From Flavobacteriales bacterium UBA7443 (GTDB taxonomy: Bacteria > Bacteroidota > Bacteroidia > Flavobacteriales_D > Sanyastnellaceae), in the NCBI GenBank assembly GCA_002477505.1, contig DLQB01000119.1, positions 1 to 18,172 on the forward strand: 18,172 nucleotides of DNA. The letters run 5' to 3'. The first letter of the stretch is position 1. Each line of letters starts with the position of its first letter. The translations under genes were made by a program, and so were the position numbers. The notes under the pieces were generated by a model that was given only the letters and a program-made list of their open reading frames with translations, was not told where the DNA came from and did not search any database. Shown here piece by piece: positions 6,473 to 13,662 of the stretch.

Positions 6473-7755
6473 TCGTCGTCGTTTTCCGAATCTTCTTGGA
6501 CCTCCACAGCATCGCCATTGGACAGCGTGCGCGAAACGGCTTGATAAGGGCCTATGACGACTTCGTCCGACTCGTTGAGTCCGGATTTGATTTCGATGTA
6601 GCGGTTGTCTTGGATTCCCGTTTCCACCGCCTTCCACTCGGCGATGCCGTCGACAAGTATGAACACGCCCAATTCTGATTCTTCCTCATCGTTTTCTTTC
6701 TCCCGCGTAGAAACGGATTGAATCGGAATCGAAATTACGTCTTCGGCTCGGCGCGTCAGGATATCCACTTTGGCACTCATGCCAGGACGAAAGGGCGAGA
6801 TGTTGACCGATGCCTCGTTCTCCAGCATTGCGGAATAACTCTCCGGCTGCAATCGGACCTTCACCGAAAAATTCGTCACTTGATCCATGGCAAATCCATT
6901 GAGTCCAGCATTTAATGCGGTGTTCCCAATTTCAGTAACCGCACCGCTGAACGTTTCCTCGAGGTAAGCATCTACTTCAATTTCAGCGGCATCTTGCATG
7001 CTCACGCGCACAATATCACTTTCGTTGACTTCCACATCTACCTCCATGACGGATAAATCCGAAACCTTCATCACGACTTCTCCGGCTGTAAAGCCATTGC
7101 CCTGCACGCTCTCTCCGATTTCCTTGACCAATGCCGTCACTGTTCCCGATTGGGGAGCGACTAACGTGGTTCGGGATAAGTTGTCTTGCGCCTCTTGGAC
7201 CGAAGCTTCTGCACTGGAAATAGCGAACTCTGCGCTGCGAATGGTTTCGGTGGCAGAAGTGAGGGTTGCCTCTGCAGTGCGAAAATTGGCTTGTGCCGCA
7301 TCGAAATCAGCCTGTGACAAAACGTTCTCACTGAATAGCTTTTGCGTTCGTTCCCAGCTTTTTTCCGACGCAAAGAATTGTGCATCGGCCTGGGCTCGCT
7401 GAGCGCGGGCTGAGGCCAAATTGGACCGAGCGCTGTTCGCTGCTGCCTTGGCGCGATTCAATGCAGCTTCGTAGAGGTCCGGATTGATTTGAACAAGCAG
7501 GTCTCCTTGGGCAACCTGGTCGCCCTCTTTCACGGGCAAGGCGATGATCTGACCGCTGACTTCTGCCGTGATGTTGACCTCGACTTCGGGTTGGATTTTC
7601 CCCGATGCAGAGACGCGTTCAACAATGGTGCGCACGTTTGCTTGCTCAATTTGGACCGTGGTAGCCTCGGTTCTGCCACCAAACCATTTTGCAGCGACGA
7701 GCAAGACTACGATTAGGACCGATACAATGATCCAAAAAGTTTTATTTAGCTTCAT
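6469..7755 (-). CDS. HlyD/AcrA-type periplasmic adaptor protein of an efflux pump
   Basis: Membrane fusion protein that bridges an inner-membrane pump to an outer-membrane channel. The 428 residues comprise a short N-terminal membrane anchor (7-24), the first lipoyl half-motif with AEVSGQIIALPVKEGDQV (65-82), an Ala/Gln-rich alpha-hairpin that should form a coiled coil (about 95-195), the second lipoyl half with APQSGTVTALVKEIGE (about 200-215), and beta-barrel and membrane-proximal domains ending in a very acidic tail (EDSENDDE). The hairpin is long enough to dock on a TolC. The gene starts 9 bases after the tolC stop and overlaps tsaB. Adaptors of this build work with MacB-type ABC pumps or RND pumps. 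Neither is present in the window, so substrate and energy source are open. Confidence 0.92.
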   Translation of the reverse strand: MKLNKTFWIIVSVLIVVLLVAAKWFGGRTEATTVQIEQANVRTIVERVSASGKIQPEVEVNITAEVSGQIIALPVKEGDQVAQGDLLVQINPDLYEAALNRAKAAANSARSNLASARAQRAQADAQFFASEKSWERTQKLFSENVLSQADFDAAQANFRTAEATLTSATETIRSAEFAISSAEASVQEAQDNLSRTTLVAPQSGTVTALVKEIGESVQGNGFTAGEVVMKVSDLSVMEVDVEVNESDIVRVSMQDAAEIEVDAYLEETFSGAVTEIGNTALNAGLNGFAMDQVTNFSVKVRLQPESYSAMLENEASVNISPFRPGMSAKVDILTRRAEDVISIPIQSVSTREKENDEEESELGVFILVDGIAEWKAVETGIQDNRYIEIKSGLNESDEVVIGPYQAVSRTLSNGDAVEVQEDSENDDE

Positions 7756-7764
7756 AGCGTTGGG

Positions 7765-9234
7765 TTATCGGAACGTCAGAGGTTTGCCCATGTAAAAGTC
7801 GAGGATGCGGCTTTTGAAAGCGAGGTCGTATTTCGAGCGGAGCGCATTGACGCGCGCATTGTCCAGTCGGGTGCGCGCATCGGCATAATCAATGGCAGTT
7901 GCTGCTCCTGCTTCGTAGCGCTGTTCCGTATTCTTGAACGCTCGTTCCGAAGCCACCAAGGCTGATTCTTGTGCGACGGTATTTTGAGACGCGGCGCGGG
8001 CATCAGCCCAAGCAGATTCAATGTTTGCAGTTAACGTTTGCCGCACTTGTTCCAACTGGTATTGTGCACGAAGCACGTTCACTTCCGCTTGCTCGACGGA
8101 GGACTTGACTCCAAAATTGTTGAAAATTGGAATGCTCATCGAGAAGAAAACACTTTGGTTGTAATTCCGATTGACTTGATCGCTAAACGGCGTCGTGATG
8201 AATTGGTAGACTTCCTGCTGGGCGACTAGGTCGTATGCCGTGCTGTCATCCACGACCAACGAGCCCAGCACAATTTCTTCGGTGGTTGGCGATCCGTCTA
8301 CAGTGCGAGAAGCACCGGAATAACCTGTTCCGATGTTGTAGCTGGCAAAAATGCGGGGATACCGCCCACTCCTTGCGAGATTCAAACCAATGCCTGCATC
8401 TTCCACCTGGTATTGCGCTTGAACGATTTCCGGAAAGGAGGCCAAGGCGTGACCGACAGCAGATTCTGGGGAGGGTGGGAGATTGTTGCGCTCCAAATCG
8501 TCATCCGAAGGTCGGACCACCTTAAAGCCGTCTGCCTCCGATGCGGGCAGTTGCAATAGCTGCACCAGATTTAGCTTGGCCAGGTTCAGTGCATTTTGGG
8601 TGCTGACAATTGTCGCTTCATCCGATGCGAGCTGGGCTTCGACATCGTACAAATCGAATGCGGCTGCAGCTCCGGCGTTTACCAAACTCTGCATTCGTTC
8701 GACTTGACGAGCGGTTGCCGCCCGGTTCAAGTCCGCAACCCGGACAAACTCTTCCTGAAACAATACATTCAAGTAGGCACCTGCAATGGTCAGTACGATA
8801 TTGTTTTCAGCGATTTCTCGGCTGGATAGGGCTGATTTTTGAGCGAGTTTGGCGCGCTGCAGGTTCAGGTGGTTCTGAAACCCATTGAAAAGAACCATTC
8901 CTGTAGAGAGCCCAAAGCTGTTGGAACGGATGGCAGAAGATTCTACGAATTGATTCGTGAATGGATCAATGGTTCGACCAAAGTTGTACCCGTGCGAAAG
9001 ATTTCCATTGAAATTGGGCAAAAAAGCCCCGATTGCTGATTGGGTTCCAATCTCAGCGCTCACTTCGCCCAGCTGGCCGAGCTTGATCTGGATGTTGTGT
9101 TCGAAAGCATGGTCGAGGCATTGCTGCAGCGACCAAGTCTTTTGCGCGGAGCTGGCTTGAGGAAGAGTGAGGCCTGCTGCAACTAAGAAGAGTGCAATGA
9201 AAGCGACCGGACTGTCGGAGTAACGTCTGAGCAT
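7765..9234 (-). CDS. TolC family outer-membrane efflux protein
   Basis: Trimeric outer-membrane channel with a periplasmic alpha-barrel that works with an adaptor such as the next gene's product. From ATG at 9234 it has 489 residues and a good signal peptide (MLRRYSDS, hydrophobic stretch, cleavage after SSA at 30). The mature start WSLQQCLDHAFEHNIQIKL is typical for the first OEP repeat. Two similar halves follow, each with long Ala/Gln/Glu-rich helices and beta strands, including NFNGNLSHGYNFGRTIDPFTNQ-like barrel strands and VFFSMSIPIFNNFGVKSSVEQAE near residue 345. An in-frame ATG at 9270 lies 4 bases from the OmpA-like stop and would add 12 residues, but breaks the signal-peptide logic. 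Same operon as the adaptor, 9 bases apart. Confidence 0.92.
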   Translation of the reverse strand: MLRRYSDSPVAFIALFLVAAGLTLPQASSAQKTWSLQQCLDHAFEHNIQIKLGQLGEVSAEIGTQSAIGAFLPNFNGNLSHGYNFGRTIDPFTNQFVESSAIRSNSFGLSTGMVLFNGFQNHLNLQRAKLAQKSALSSREIAENNIVLTIAGAYLNVLFQEEFVRVADLNRAATARQVERMQSLVNAGAAAAFDLYDVEAQLASDEATIVSTQNALNLAKLNLVQLLQLPASEADGFKVVRPSDDDLERNNLPPSPESAVGHALASFPEIVQAQYQVEDAGIGLNLARSGRYPRIFASYNIGTGYSGASRTVDGSPTTEEIVLGSLVVDDSTAYDLVAQQEVYQFITTPFSDQVNRNYNQSVFFSMSIPIFNNFGVKSSVEQAEVNVLRAQYQLEQVRQTLTANIESAWADARAASQNTVAQESALVASERAFKNTEQRYEAGAATAIDYADARTRLDNARVNALRSKYDLAFKSRILDFYMGKPLTFR

Positions 9235-9274
9235 AGCCAAAAATAAAGCAATGCAGCCACCATGCGCCATTTTT

Positions 9275-10039
9275 TCAATAATTGGTAACCCGAACGGTGA
9301 TCCGCTGCGCCGCTTCCGCCTCTTCAATGGATTGCGGCGCCTCCAGCTTCGCATATTCGTCTTCCAGTGGATCAATGGCCAATCGATTGGGATTCACCCC
9401 GGAACTGACCAAATACTCAAAGACTGCTCGAGCGCGCGCTCGACGTGCCATATCGGCATCTTCAAAGGCACTTTCGTAGCCGAGGTTGCTCTGAATGGCG
9501 ATGGCAATGGTTGGGTTCACCTCAACAAAAGTCAACAGCGCTTCGAGGATGGGGATAGAAGAAAAGTACAAATCATTGGTGCCCGGGTAAAAAACAATGG
9601 GTTCCAATTCAACTTCCAAACCAACAGCGAGGGGCGCCAGCCGCAATGTGTCATGCAGCACATCGGGATTTGCATAAATGCGATCGCTGAACAGCATGTA
9701 ATCGGGCTCAACACAGATGCGGGTGTAGCGGCGTTGTGATTGTAGCTTGAGCATGGTGTCCTTTTGAATGCGCACAGAAACGGGTTTGCGCGGATTCAAT
9801 CCTTCTACTGTAAGCTCTACATCCAACGAGCGATTGCTTTCGGCATCTTTGACGGACCATGTCTGATTCACCAGATCATCTGTCACCGACCCTGCGTCTA
9901 GCCAGGGACTGCGTTCGACCGTAAATTGTGCGAAGAGACTTATGGCCAGCGCCATGGCGCTGAGGAAAGAGAACATGCGTCGTGCGACAGAAAGTGCCGA
10001 GGGAAAGCGGAAAGCGCTTGAGGGTGATTTTGTTCGCAT
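9275..10039 (-). CDS. OmpA-like C-terminal domain protein with altered peptidoglycan-binding loop
   Basis: Exported envelope protein of 254 residues. The ATG at 10039 lies 2 bases after the upstream stop; a GTG at 10066 would overlap that gene. The signal peptide has a long basic n-region (to Arg21) and a hydrophobic core ending LFA-Q near 37. A beta-rich N-terminal part of about 100 residues follows, then an OmpA/MotB-like domain (about 147-254): IVFYPGTNDLYFSS, LLTFVEVNPTIAIAIQ, RRARARAVFEYLVSSGVNPNRLAI, and a final RITVRV strand. The loop that normally reads GHTD and supplies the diaminopimelate-binding Asp reads QSNL here, so peptidoglycan binding may be lost or changed. Located between the oxidase-assembly genes and tolC, it may be an envelope scaffold for either; that is inference. 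Confidence 0.72.
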   Translation of the reverse strand: MRTKSPSSAFRFPSALSVARRMFSFLSAMALAISLFAQFTVERSPWLDAGSVTDDLVNQTWSVKDAESNRSLDVELTVEGLNPRKPVSVRIQKDTMLKLQSQRRYTRICVEPDYMLFSDRIYANPDVLHDTLRLAPLAVGLEVELEPIVFYPGTNDLYFSSIPILEALLTFVEVNPTIAIAIQSNLGYESAFEDADMARRARARAVFEYLVSSGVNPNRLAIDPLEDEYAKLEAPQSIEEAEAAQRITVRVTNY

Positions 10040-10041
10040 GT

Positions 10042-10290
10042 TTAAGAAGTAGAATCTTCCTTCCACTTCCTATAAATTACGAAAAAAAGGGCGGACAACA
10101 AAATGTAAGGCACCGCCATGAGGTAGAGAATGCCCTTGTTCAGCCCTGCACCCAGTCCGCCGTCAGCGGCGCTGTCTTCGGCAACTGCTTTGCACATCAC
10201 GCATTGCGCATCGGCGGGCGAGGCCATAGCAAGGAGCACAATAGCAAAGAGAAATACGCTGGTGCGCTTGCAGAAAATCTTGGCGTTCAT
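10042..10290 (-). CDS. Small CxxC membrane protein of the cytochrome oxidase cluster (function unknown)
   Basis: An 82-residue protein with an N-terminal signal segment (10-28, ending PADAQ), a CVMC motif at Cys30-Cys33 directly after the predicted cleavage point, a Gly/Ala-rich linker, a membrane segment (about 54-74) with YLMAVPYILL, and a short basic-acidic tail YRKWKEDS. I recall similar small proteins with QCxMCK at the mature N-terminus in other Bacteroidota near cytochrome oxidase genes, but no function. The CxxC would be exposed in the periplasm, so metal (copper) handling or thiol exchange for oxidase assembly is plausible. It follows the DUF420 gene by 19 bases and precedes the OmpA-like gene by 2. 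It is short, but the start, signal and tight spacing make a real gene likely. Confidence 0.75.
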   Translation of the reverse strand: MNAKIFCKRTSVFLFAIVLLAMASPADAQCVMCKAVAEDSAADGGLGAGLNKGILYLMAVPYILLSALFFVIYRKWKEDSTS

Positions 10291-10309
10291 CAGGATAGGA
10301 GGGATGGCT

Positions 10310-10849
10310 TCAGTGTGGGTAATACGGGGAAATCATCCAGTAAACGATGACGCCGGTGGCGGTCACGTACAACCAAATGGGCCATGTGATCTTTGCGATT
10401 TTGCGATGCTTTTCCACTTGCATTCCCAGTCCTCTGACATACGTGAAAAGGACCAGAGGAATGATGCCAGTAGACAAGAGGATATGCGAAATCAAGATGA
10501 TGAAGTACACCGTTCGAATCCACCCTTCCCCTCCGAATTTGGTGGATTCGGTGGTCAAGTGAAAGGCAACATAACTGACCAAAAACAACATGCTCAGGAC
10601 CAAGGCCGTCGTCGTAAACGCACGGTGCACCTTGATGTTCTTGTTTTTAATTGCGATGAATGCACCGATGAGGCACAGAAAGGCCGTGCCGTTGAAGTAA
10701 GCGTTCAGCTTGGGTAGTAAATAAAGGGATGCTTTGACTTCGTCCGAGAGGTTCTCAACGGGGGGAATCAAAAATAGCAGAGCGACCGCGGTAGGGATTA
10801 CCACCGCCATCGTCCAAATGAATCGTTTGATGTTGCGTTCGTTTTCCAT
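10310..10849 (-). CDS. DUF420 family membrane protein (cytochrome oxidase assembly, CtaM-like)
   Basis: Integral membrane protein of 179 residues with five hydrophobic segments at about 8-30, 46-68, 78-98, 112-139 and 152-174. The family's features are visible: LPKLNAYFNG (45-54), His75 in KVHR, His97 in VAFH, His122 in SHILLS and His148 in KHRKIAK, four conserved histidines near membrane edges that suggest heme or metal contact. In Gram-positive bacteria a relative, CtaM, is needed for maturation of an oxidase; the role here is inferred from that and from the cluster. Start ATG at 10849, 7 bases after the SCO stop. The frame is open further upstream, but that part overlaps SCO and looks unlike the family. 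Confidence 0.88.
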   Translation of the reverse strand: MENERNIKRFIWTMAVVIPTAVALLFLIPPVENLSDEVKASLYLLPKLNAYFNGTAFLCLIGAFIAIKNKNIKVHRAFTTTALVLSMLFLVSYVAFHLTTESTKFGGEGWIRTVYFIILISHILLSTGIIPLVLFTYVRGLGMQVEKHRKIAKITWPIWLYVTATGVIVYWMISPYYPH

Positions 10850-10856
10850 TGGGTCG

Positions 10857-12101
10857 TCAAGGATTGGTTTCCGGTTGGATCCAAAGCCGGTAGGCATCTG
10901 CCATGAGTTGGTCGACTTCTTCGGTGCTTGTGCCGTCGTAATAGCCTCGGATTTGGTCTTGTGCATCGATCAATGCGAAGATGTCGCTATGGAAAATTCC
11001 ACCGGCTGCCGTATCGCTCTCTATGGCTGTGAGAAAATAGCCGTTTCGCGCCAGGTCATAGATCGCTTCTTTTTCTCCCGTTAGCATTTCCCAAACGGCA
11101 GGGTTCCTTCCCAACTTCTGGCCGTATTCCTGCAGCATTTGAGGGGTATCATGCTCGGGATCTACCGAATGACTCAAGAGGAGAATGTCATTTTGCATTC
11201 CGCGGTCGATCACTTGGGCCTGGAGCCGCGCCATTTGGCTCGACATGATCGGGCAAATGGTAGGGCAGCGGGTGAAAAAGAAGTCTACGATTCGCAGACG
11301 ACCCTGGACGTTGCGGTGGGAGAATTCGGAGCCGTTGGCCCCTGTCAAAGCAAAGGCGGGAACGGTATGTCCCGGAGGCCCTAGAACGGGTAGGGGCGAT
11401 TCGTCAATGAGCCTTGCCAGCGCTTTCTTGCGTTCATATGCCGCTTCATCCATTTCCTTTTGCAGCAGCGCAATGTCTTCCACGGCATCTTTGATCGCAT
11501 CTTCTGAAGCCGCATGGTAAACACCGCGCAGGTAGCCGGCTCCATCCACCAACCAGAGCGTTGCAATGTTATTGGGCTCAGCCTCGTCGCGTTGGATCAT
11601 AAATGACTCCCGCACAATGGCATCGATCTGCGTTTGGTCGCCTGTCAGAAATTGCCACTTGTCTGAAAAACCATTGTATCGGGTGTTGCGATCAACGTAC
11701 TTTTTCAGCACTTCTGGCTGGTCGTAGGCAGCGTCCAAAGTGAAGCATACCGTCATGATATCACTTTCGTCTCGGTACCGAAAATTTGGCCAGAGCAATT
11801 GCTTGGTAAACTGGGCAACGTGCGGCGCATTGGTGGGGAAAAAGGCGGCAATCCAGACTTTACCGTTCAATTTTTCGGAGTCGAAAGCTTCTCCGTTTTG
11901 ATTGATCAAGGAAAACGGTTCGATGCGCTGGGCCTGCTCGGACCATTCGTCTAAAGTGCCCTCTTCGGTGTAATAAGGAAGGGTGTTGAAATGATGGTCT
12001 CCATCAATTCCCAAAATCAGCAGACCCGTCAACGGCAGGCCGAGCATAATGCTCAGGAGGTAAACGTATTTCCGAATGGTATTGGAGCGCCGATGTTTCA
12101 C
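10857..12101 (-). CDS. Tandem SCO1/SenC-type copper chaperone, first domain lacking copper ligands
   Basis: Membrane-anchored periplasmic thioredoxin-fold protein that delivers copper to the CuA centre of cytochrome oxidase. From GTG at 12101 (AAAGGG 10 bases before it) it has 414 residues; a TTG at 12110 is the alternative. A membrane anchor (about 12-33) is followed by two SCO-like domains. The second (about 240-410) is canonical: FFFTRCPTICPIM with Cys279 and Cys283, and His371 in GGIFHSD. The first (about 60-212) aligns with it segment by segment (VWIAAFFPT, VCFTLDAAYDQPEVLKKY, KWQFLTGDQTQID, LWLVDGAGYLRGVY) but has Asn/Ala in place of the cysteines and Asn-Asn in place of the histidine. 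It therefore looks like a duplication with a copper-blind first half. Ordinary SCO proteins have about 200-230 residues. Between the subunit IV and DUF420 genes. Confidence 0.9.
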   Translation of the reverse strand: MKHRRSNTIRKYVYLLSIMLGLPLTGLLILGIDGDHHFNTLPYYTEEGTLDEWSEQAQRIEPFSLINQNGEAFDSEKLNGKVWIAAFFPTNAPHVAQFTKQLLWPNFRYRDESDIMTVCFTLDAAYDQPEVLKKYVDRNTRYNGFSDKWQFLTGDQTQIDAIVRESFMIQRDEAEPNNIATLWLVDGAGYLRGVYHAASEDAIKDAVEDIALLQKEMDEAAYERKKALARLIDESPLPVLGPPGHTVPAFALTGANGSEFSHRNVQGRLRIVDFFFTRCPTICPIMSSQMARLQAQVIDRGMQNDILLLSHSVDPEHDTPQMLQEYGQKLGRNPAVWEMLTGEKEAIYDLARNGYFLTAIESDTAAGGIFHSDIFALIDAQDQIRGYYDGTSTEEVDQLMADAYRLWIQPETNP

Positions 12102-12149
12102 AAGAATCAAACCCTTTTAACAAGGGCGAAGTTCACATGCTGATTGAAA

Positions 12150-12527
12150 TCAGTGAAACAGGGTGGAGTTGCTCAAGTGGCCAAATCCTTCCGAGATGGC
12201 TATGAAGAGTAAGTATCCAATGAATAGCATGTACGGTGCCAAAACAACTTTTTTGAGGTTGGGTCGCTCATCCCCTAAGTGCATAAACACGAGAACGATA
12301 TACGCTGCCTTCACGAGGGTCAAAATCACAAACGTCCACTTGATCATGCTCCAGGTGAACGTCTCTGCTCGTTTGAAGTAGATTCCCATGAAGACTTCTG
12401 CAGTGGTCAAGAAGGTCAAGATGGCGGTTACCTTCCAAACGTTTTTTCGAATGGCAGCGCCCTCTTCCTCGCTGTGGTGAGCATTCAATGCGTAGCTGTC
12501 GTTCACTATGAGATCGTCGCGTTCCAT
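12150..12527 (-). CDS. Cytochrome c oxidase subunit IV (caa3 type)
   Basis: Small accessory subunit of a prokaryotic heme-copper oxidase in the inner membrane. The 125-residue product has a hydrophilic N-terminus and three membrane segments (about 31-51, 61-84 and 92-114), with family features KWTFVILTLVKAAYIVLVFMHL (the last Met-His-Leu at 82-84) and a lysine-rich turn before the third helix. The fold and the position directly behind the subunit III genes fit the COX4_pro family. Start ATG at 12525-12527. The upstream cox3 stop is 39 bases away, and a 48-base gap separates it from the SCO start. Confidence 0.92.
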   Translation of the reverse strand: MERDDLIVNDSYALNAHHSEEEGAAIRKNVWKVTAILTFLTTAEVFMGIYFKRAETFTWSMIKWTFVILTLVKAAYIVLVFMHLGDERPNLKKVVLAPYMLFIGYLLFIAISEGFGHLSNSTLFH

Positions 12528-12566
12528 GTCTTTAGAATTAGAAGGTTATCCGTGCGCAGCGCAGAA

Positions 12567-13547
12567 TCAGATGAGGTAAAAGAATGTAAATACGAAGACC
12601 CAAACGAGGTCAACGAAGTGCCAGTAGAGACCAATTTTCTCCACCATTTCATAGTGCTTTCGGCGTTCGAATACGCCGCGGTAGGCCATGAAGAAAATGA
12701 TGATGTTGATGACTACACCCGAGAATACGTGGAAACCGTGAAAACCCGTGATGAAGAAAAAGAAGTTTGCATACGCTTGCTGGACGGCATATTCGTTGTC
12801 ATGCATGTTTGCGCCGAACGCAAAGGATTCCGAGCGCGCATTCCACAATTTCATCGCTTCATCGCCGCTTACGTGCGATTCATTTTCGATGTATTTGTTA
12901 ATGGTGAGCGAGTGGAGCTCGGCTTCATGCGTGTGTTCTCCGTTCTGCACAAGCTTGACGCCGTGGTCGCTGTCTTGCAATGTTACCAGTGGGTCGCCCT
13001 CGAGCCAAGGCTCAGCGAGGTGGCCGAAGTGATGGTCCATGTAGACAGCATCCCCTTTGTTCAAGTTGAACGTTTGGCCATTGTCGGCGGTGACCGTCAC
13101 GTTTTCTGCGAGCAGGTAAGTGCCTCCGCTGCCGTGAATGAAGTGCGACCACTCCCAAGCTTGAGATCCCAAGAAGAAGAATCCACCAATGATGGTCAAG
13201 CCCAACCATTTGACAACTCCGCTCTTGTCGTTGCGGTGTCCGGCCTCAACGGCCAAAACCATGGTTACCGACGATACAATCAAGATGAAGGTCATCAGGG
13301 CCACATAAATGAGCGGATATTCGCCATCCAAACCAGGCAATGAACGGAACACCTGCTCTCCAATGGGCCAAGCGTCCGTGCTGCTCGCTCGGACAAATCC
13401 GTAAGCGGTAAGCAATCCTCCAAACGTCAAAGCGTCTGAAACGAGGAAGTACCACATCATCATTTTACCGTAACTCACGCTGAAAGGAGATTGACCACCT
13501 CCCCAGAGTTCCTCTTTCGAAATCGATTTTGTTGCTTCTCCGCCCAT
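12567..13547 (-). CDS. Cytochrome c oxidase subunit III, copy with large His-rich insertion
   Basis: Non-catalytic core subunit of the heme-copper oxidase. In 326 residues it shows five membrane segments: 28-52 (MMMWYFLVSDALTFGG), 78-101 (YVALMTFILIVSSVTMVLA), 112-132, 258-289 (FFFFITGFHGFHVFSGVVI) and 304-325 (LYWHFVDLVWVFVFTFFYL). GFHGxHV and WHFVDxVW are signatures of the family. A soluble insertion of about 120 residues sits between the third and fourth segments (133-257) and has 11 histidines and many acidic residues. Comparable insertions of other sequence occur in flavobacterial homologues. Start ATG at 13547, 16 bases behind a TAAATTTG box. Followed by the subunit IV gene. Confidence 0.94.
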   Translation of the reverse strand: MGGEATKSISKEELWGGGQSPFSVSYGKMMMWYFLVSDALTFGGLLTAYGFVRASSTDAWPIGEQVFRSLPGLDGEYPLIYVALMTFILIVSSVTMVLAVEAGHRNDKSGVVKWLGLTIIGGFFFLGSQAWEWSHFIHGSGGTYLLAENVTVTADNGQTFNLNKGDAVYMDHHFGHLAEPWLEGDPLVTLQDSDHGVKLVQNGEHTHEAELHSLTINKYIENESHVSGDEAMKLWNARSESFAFGANMHDNEYAVQQAYANFFFFITGFHGFHVFSGVVINIIIFFMAYRGVFERRKHYEMVEKIGLYWHFVDLVWVFVFTFFYLI

Positions 13548-13563
13548 GGTTCGAATTTGGCGG

Positions 13564-13571
13564 CAAATTTA
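13564..13571 (-). promoter_or_regulatory. Possible internal -7 element before the second cox3 gene
   Basis: On the minus strand this reads TAAATTTG, a match to TAnnTTTG, 16 bases before the start codon and inside the 115-base gap between the two cox3 genes, the widest gap of the oxidase cluster. No TTTG is found at the expected distance upstream, so it is a weak or alternative promoter at best. Confidence 0.4.
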
Positions 13572-13631
13572 TGCAATCAACGGCAAAAAAGCACGTTCCG
13601 AGGGCAATCGAAATCAAACGGTGCAATGCTC

Positions 13632-13648
13632 CAGGCAAGAAAGGCCTG
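13632..13648. other. Short hairpin after the first cox3 gene
   Basis: CAGGC, seven bases, GCCTG: a 5-bp inverted repeat 15 bases past the stop of the gene at 13663-14469. No U-tract follows on the minus strand, so it is not a standard terminator. It might trim or stabilise mRNA between the two cox3 cistrons. Confidence 0.25.
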
Positions 13649-13662
13649 ATTCCAGCTCTCCC

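Noticed and set aside
9238..9245. TATTTTTG on the minus strand before tolC, resembling a -7 promoter box
   Set aside because: It ends only 3 bases before the chosen start codon, so transcription would begin at or inside the coding sequence; tolC is better explained as part of the operon.
12112..12126. CCCTT-TTAAC-AAGGG repeat between the subunit IV and SCO genes
   Set aside because: A 5-bp stem without a U-tract in an operon gap; half of it is simply the AAAGGG ribosome-binding-like site of the SCO gene.
12279..13343. Long open frame (354 codons) on the plus strand opposite the second cox3 gene
   Set aside because: It is antisense to a clear subunit III gene, has no recognisable motif or family pattern, and starts inside the subunit IV gene. 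Such frames arise from biased codon use on the coding strand.
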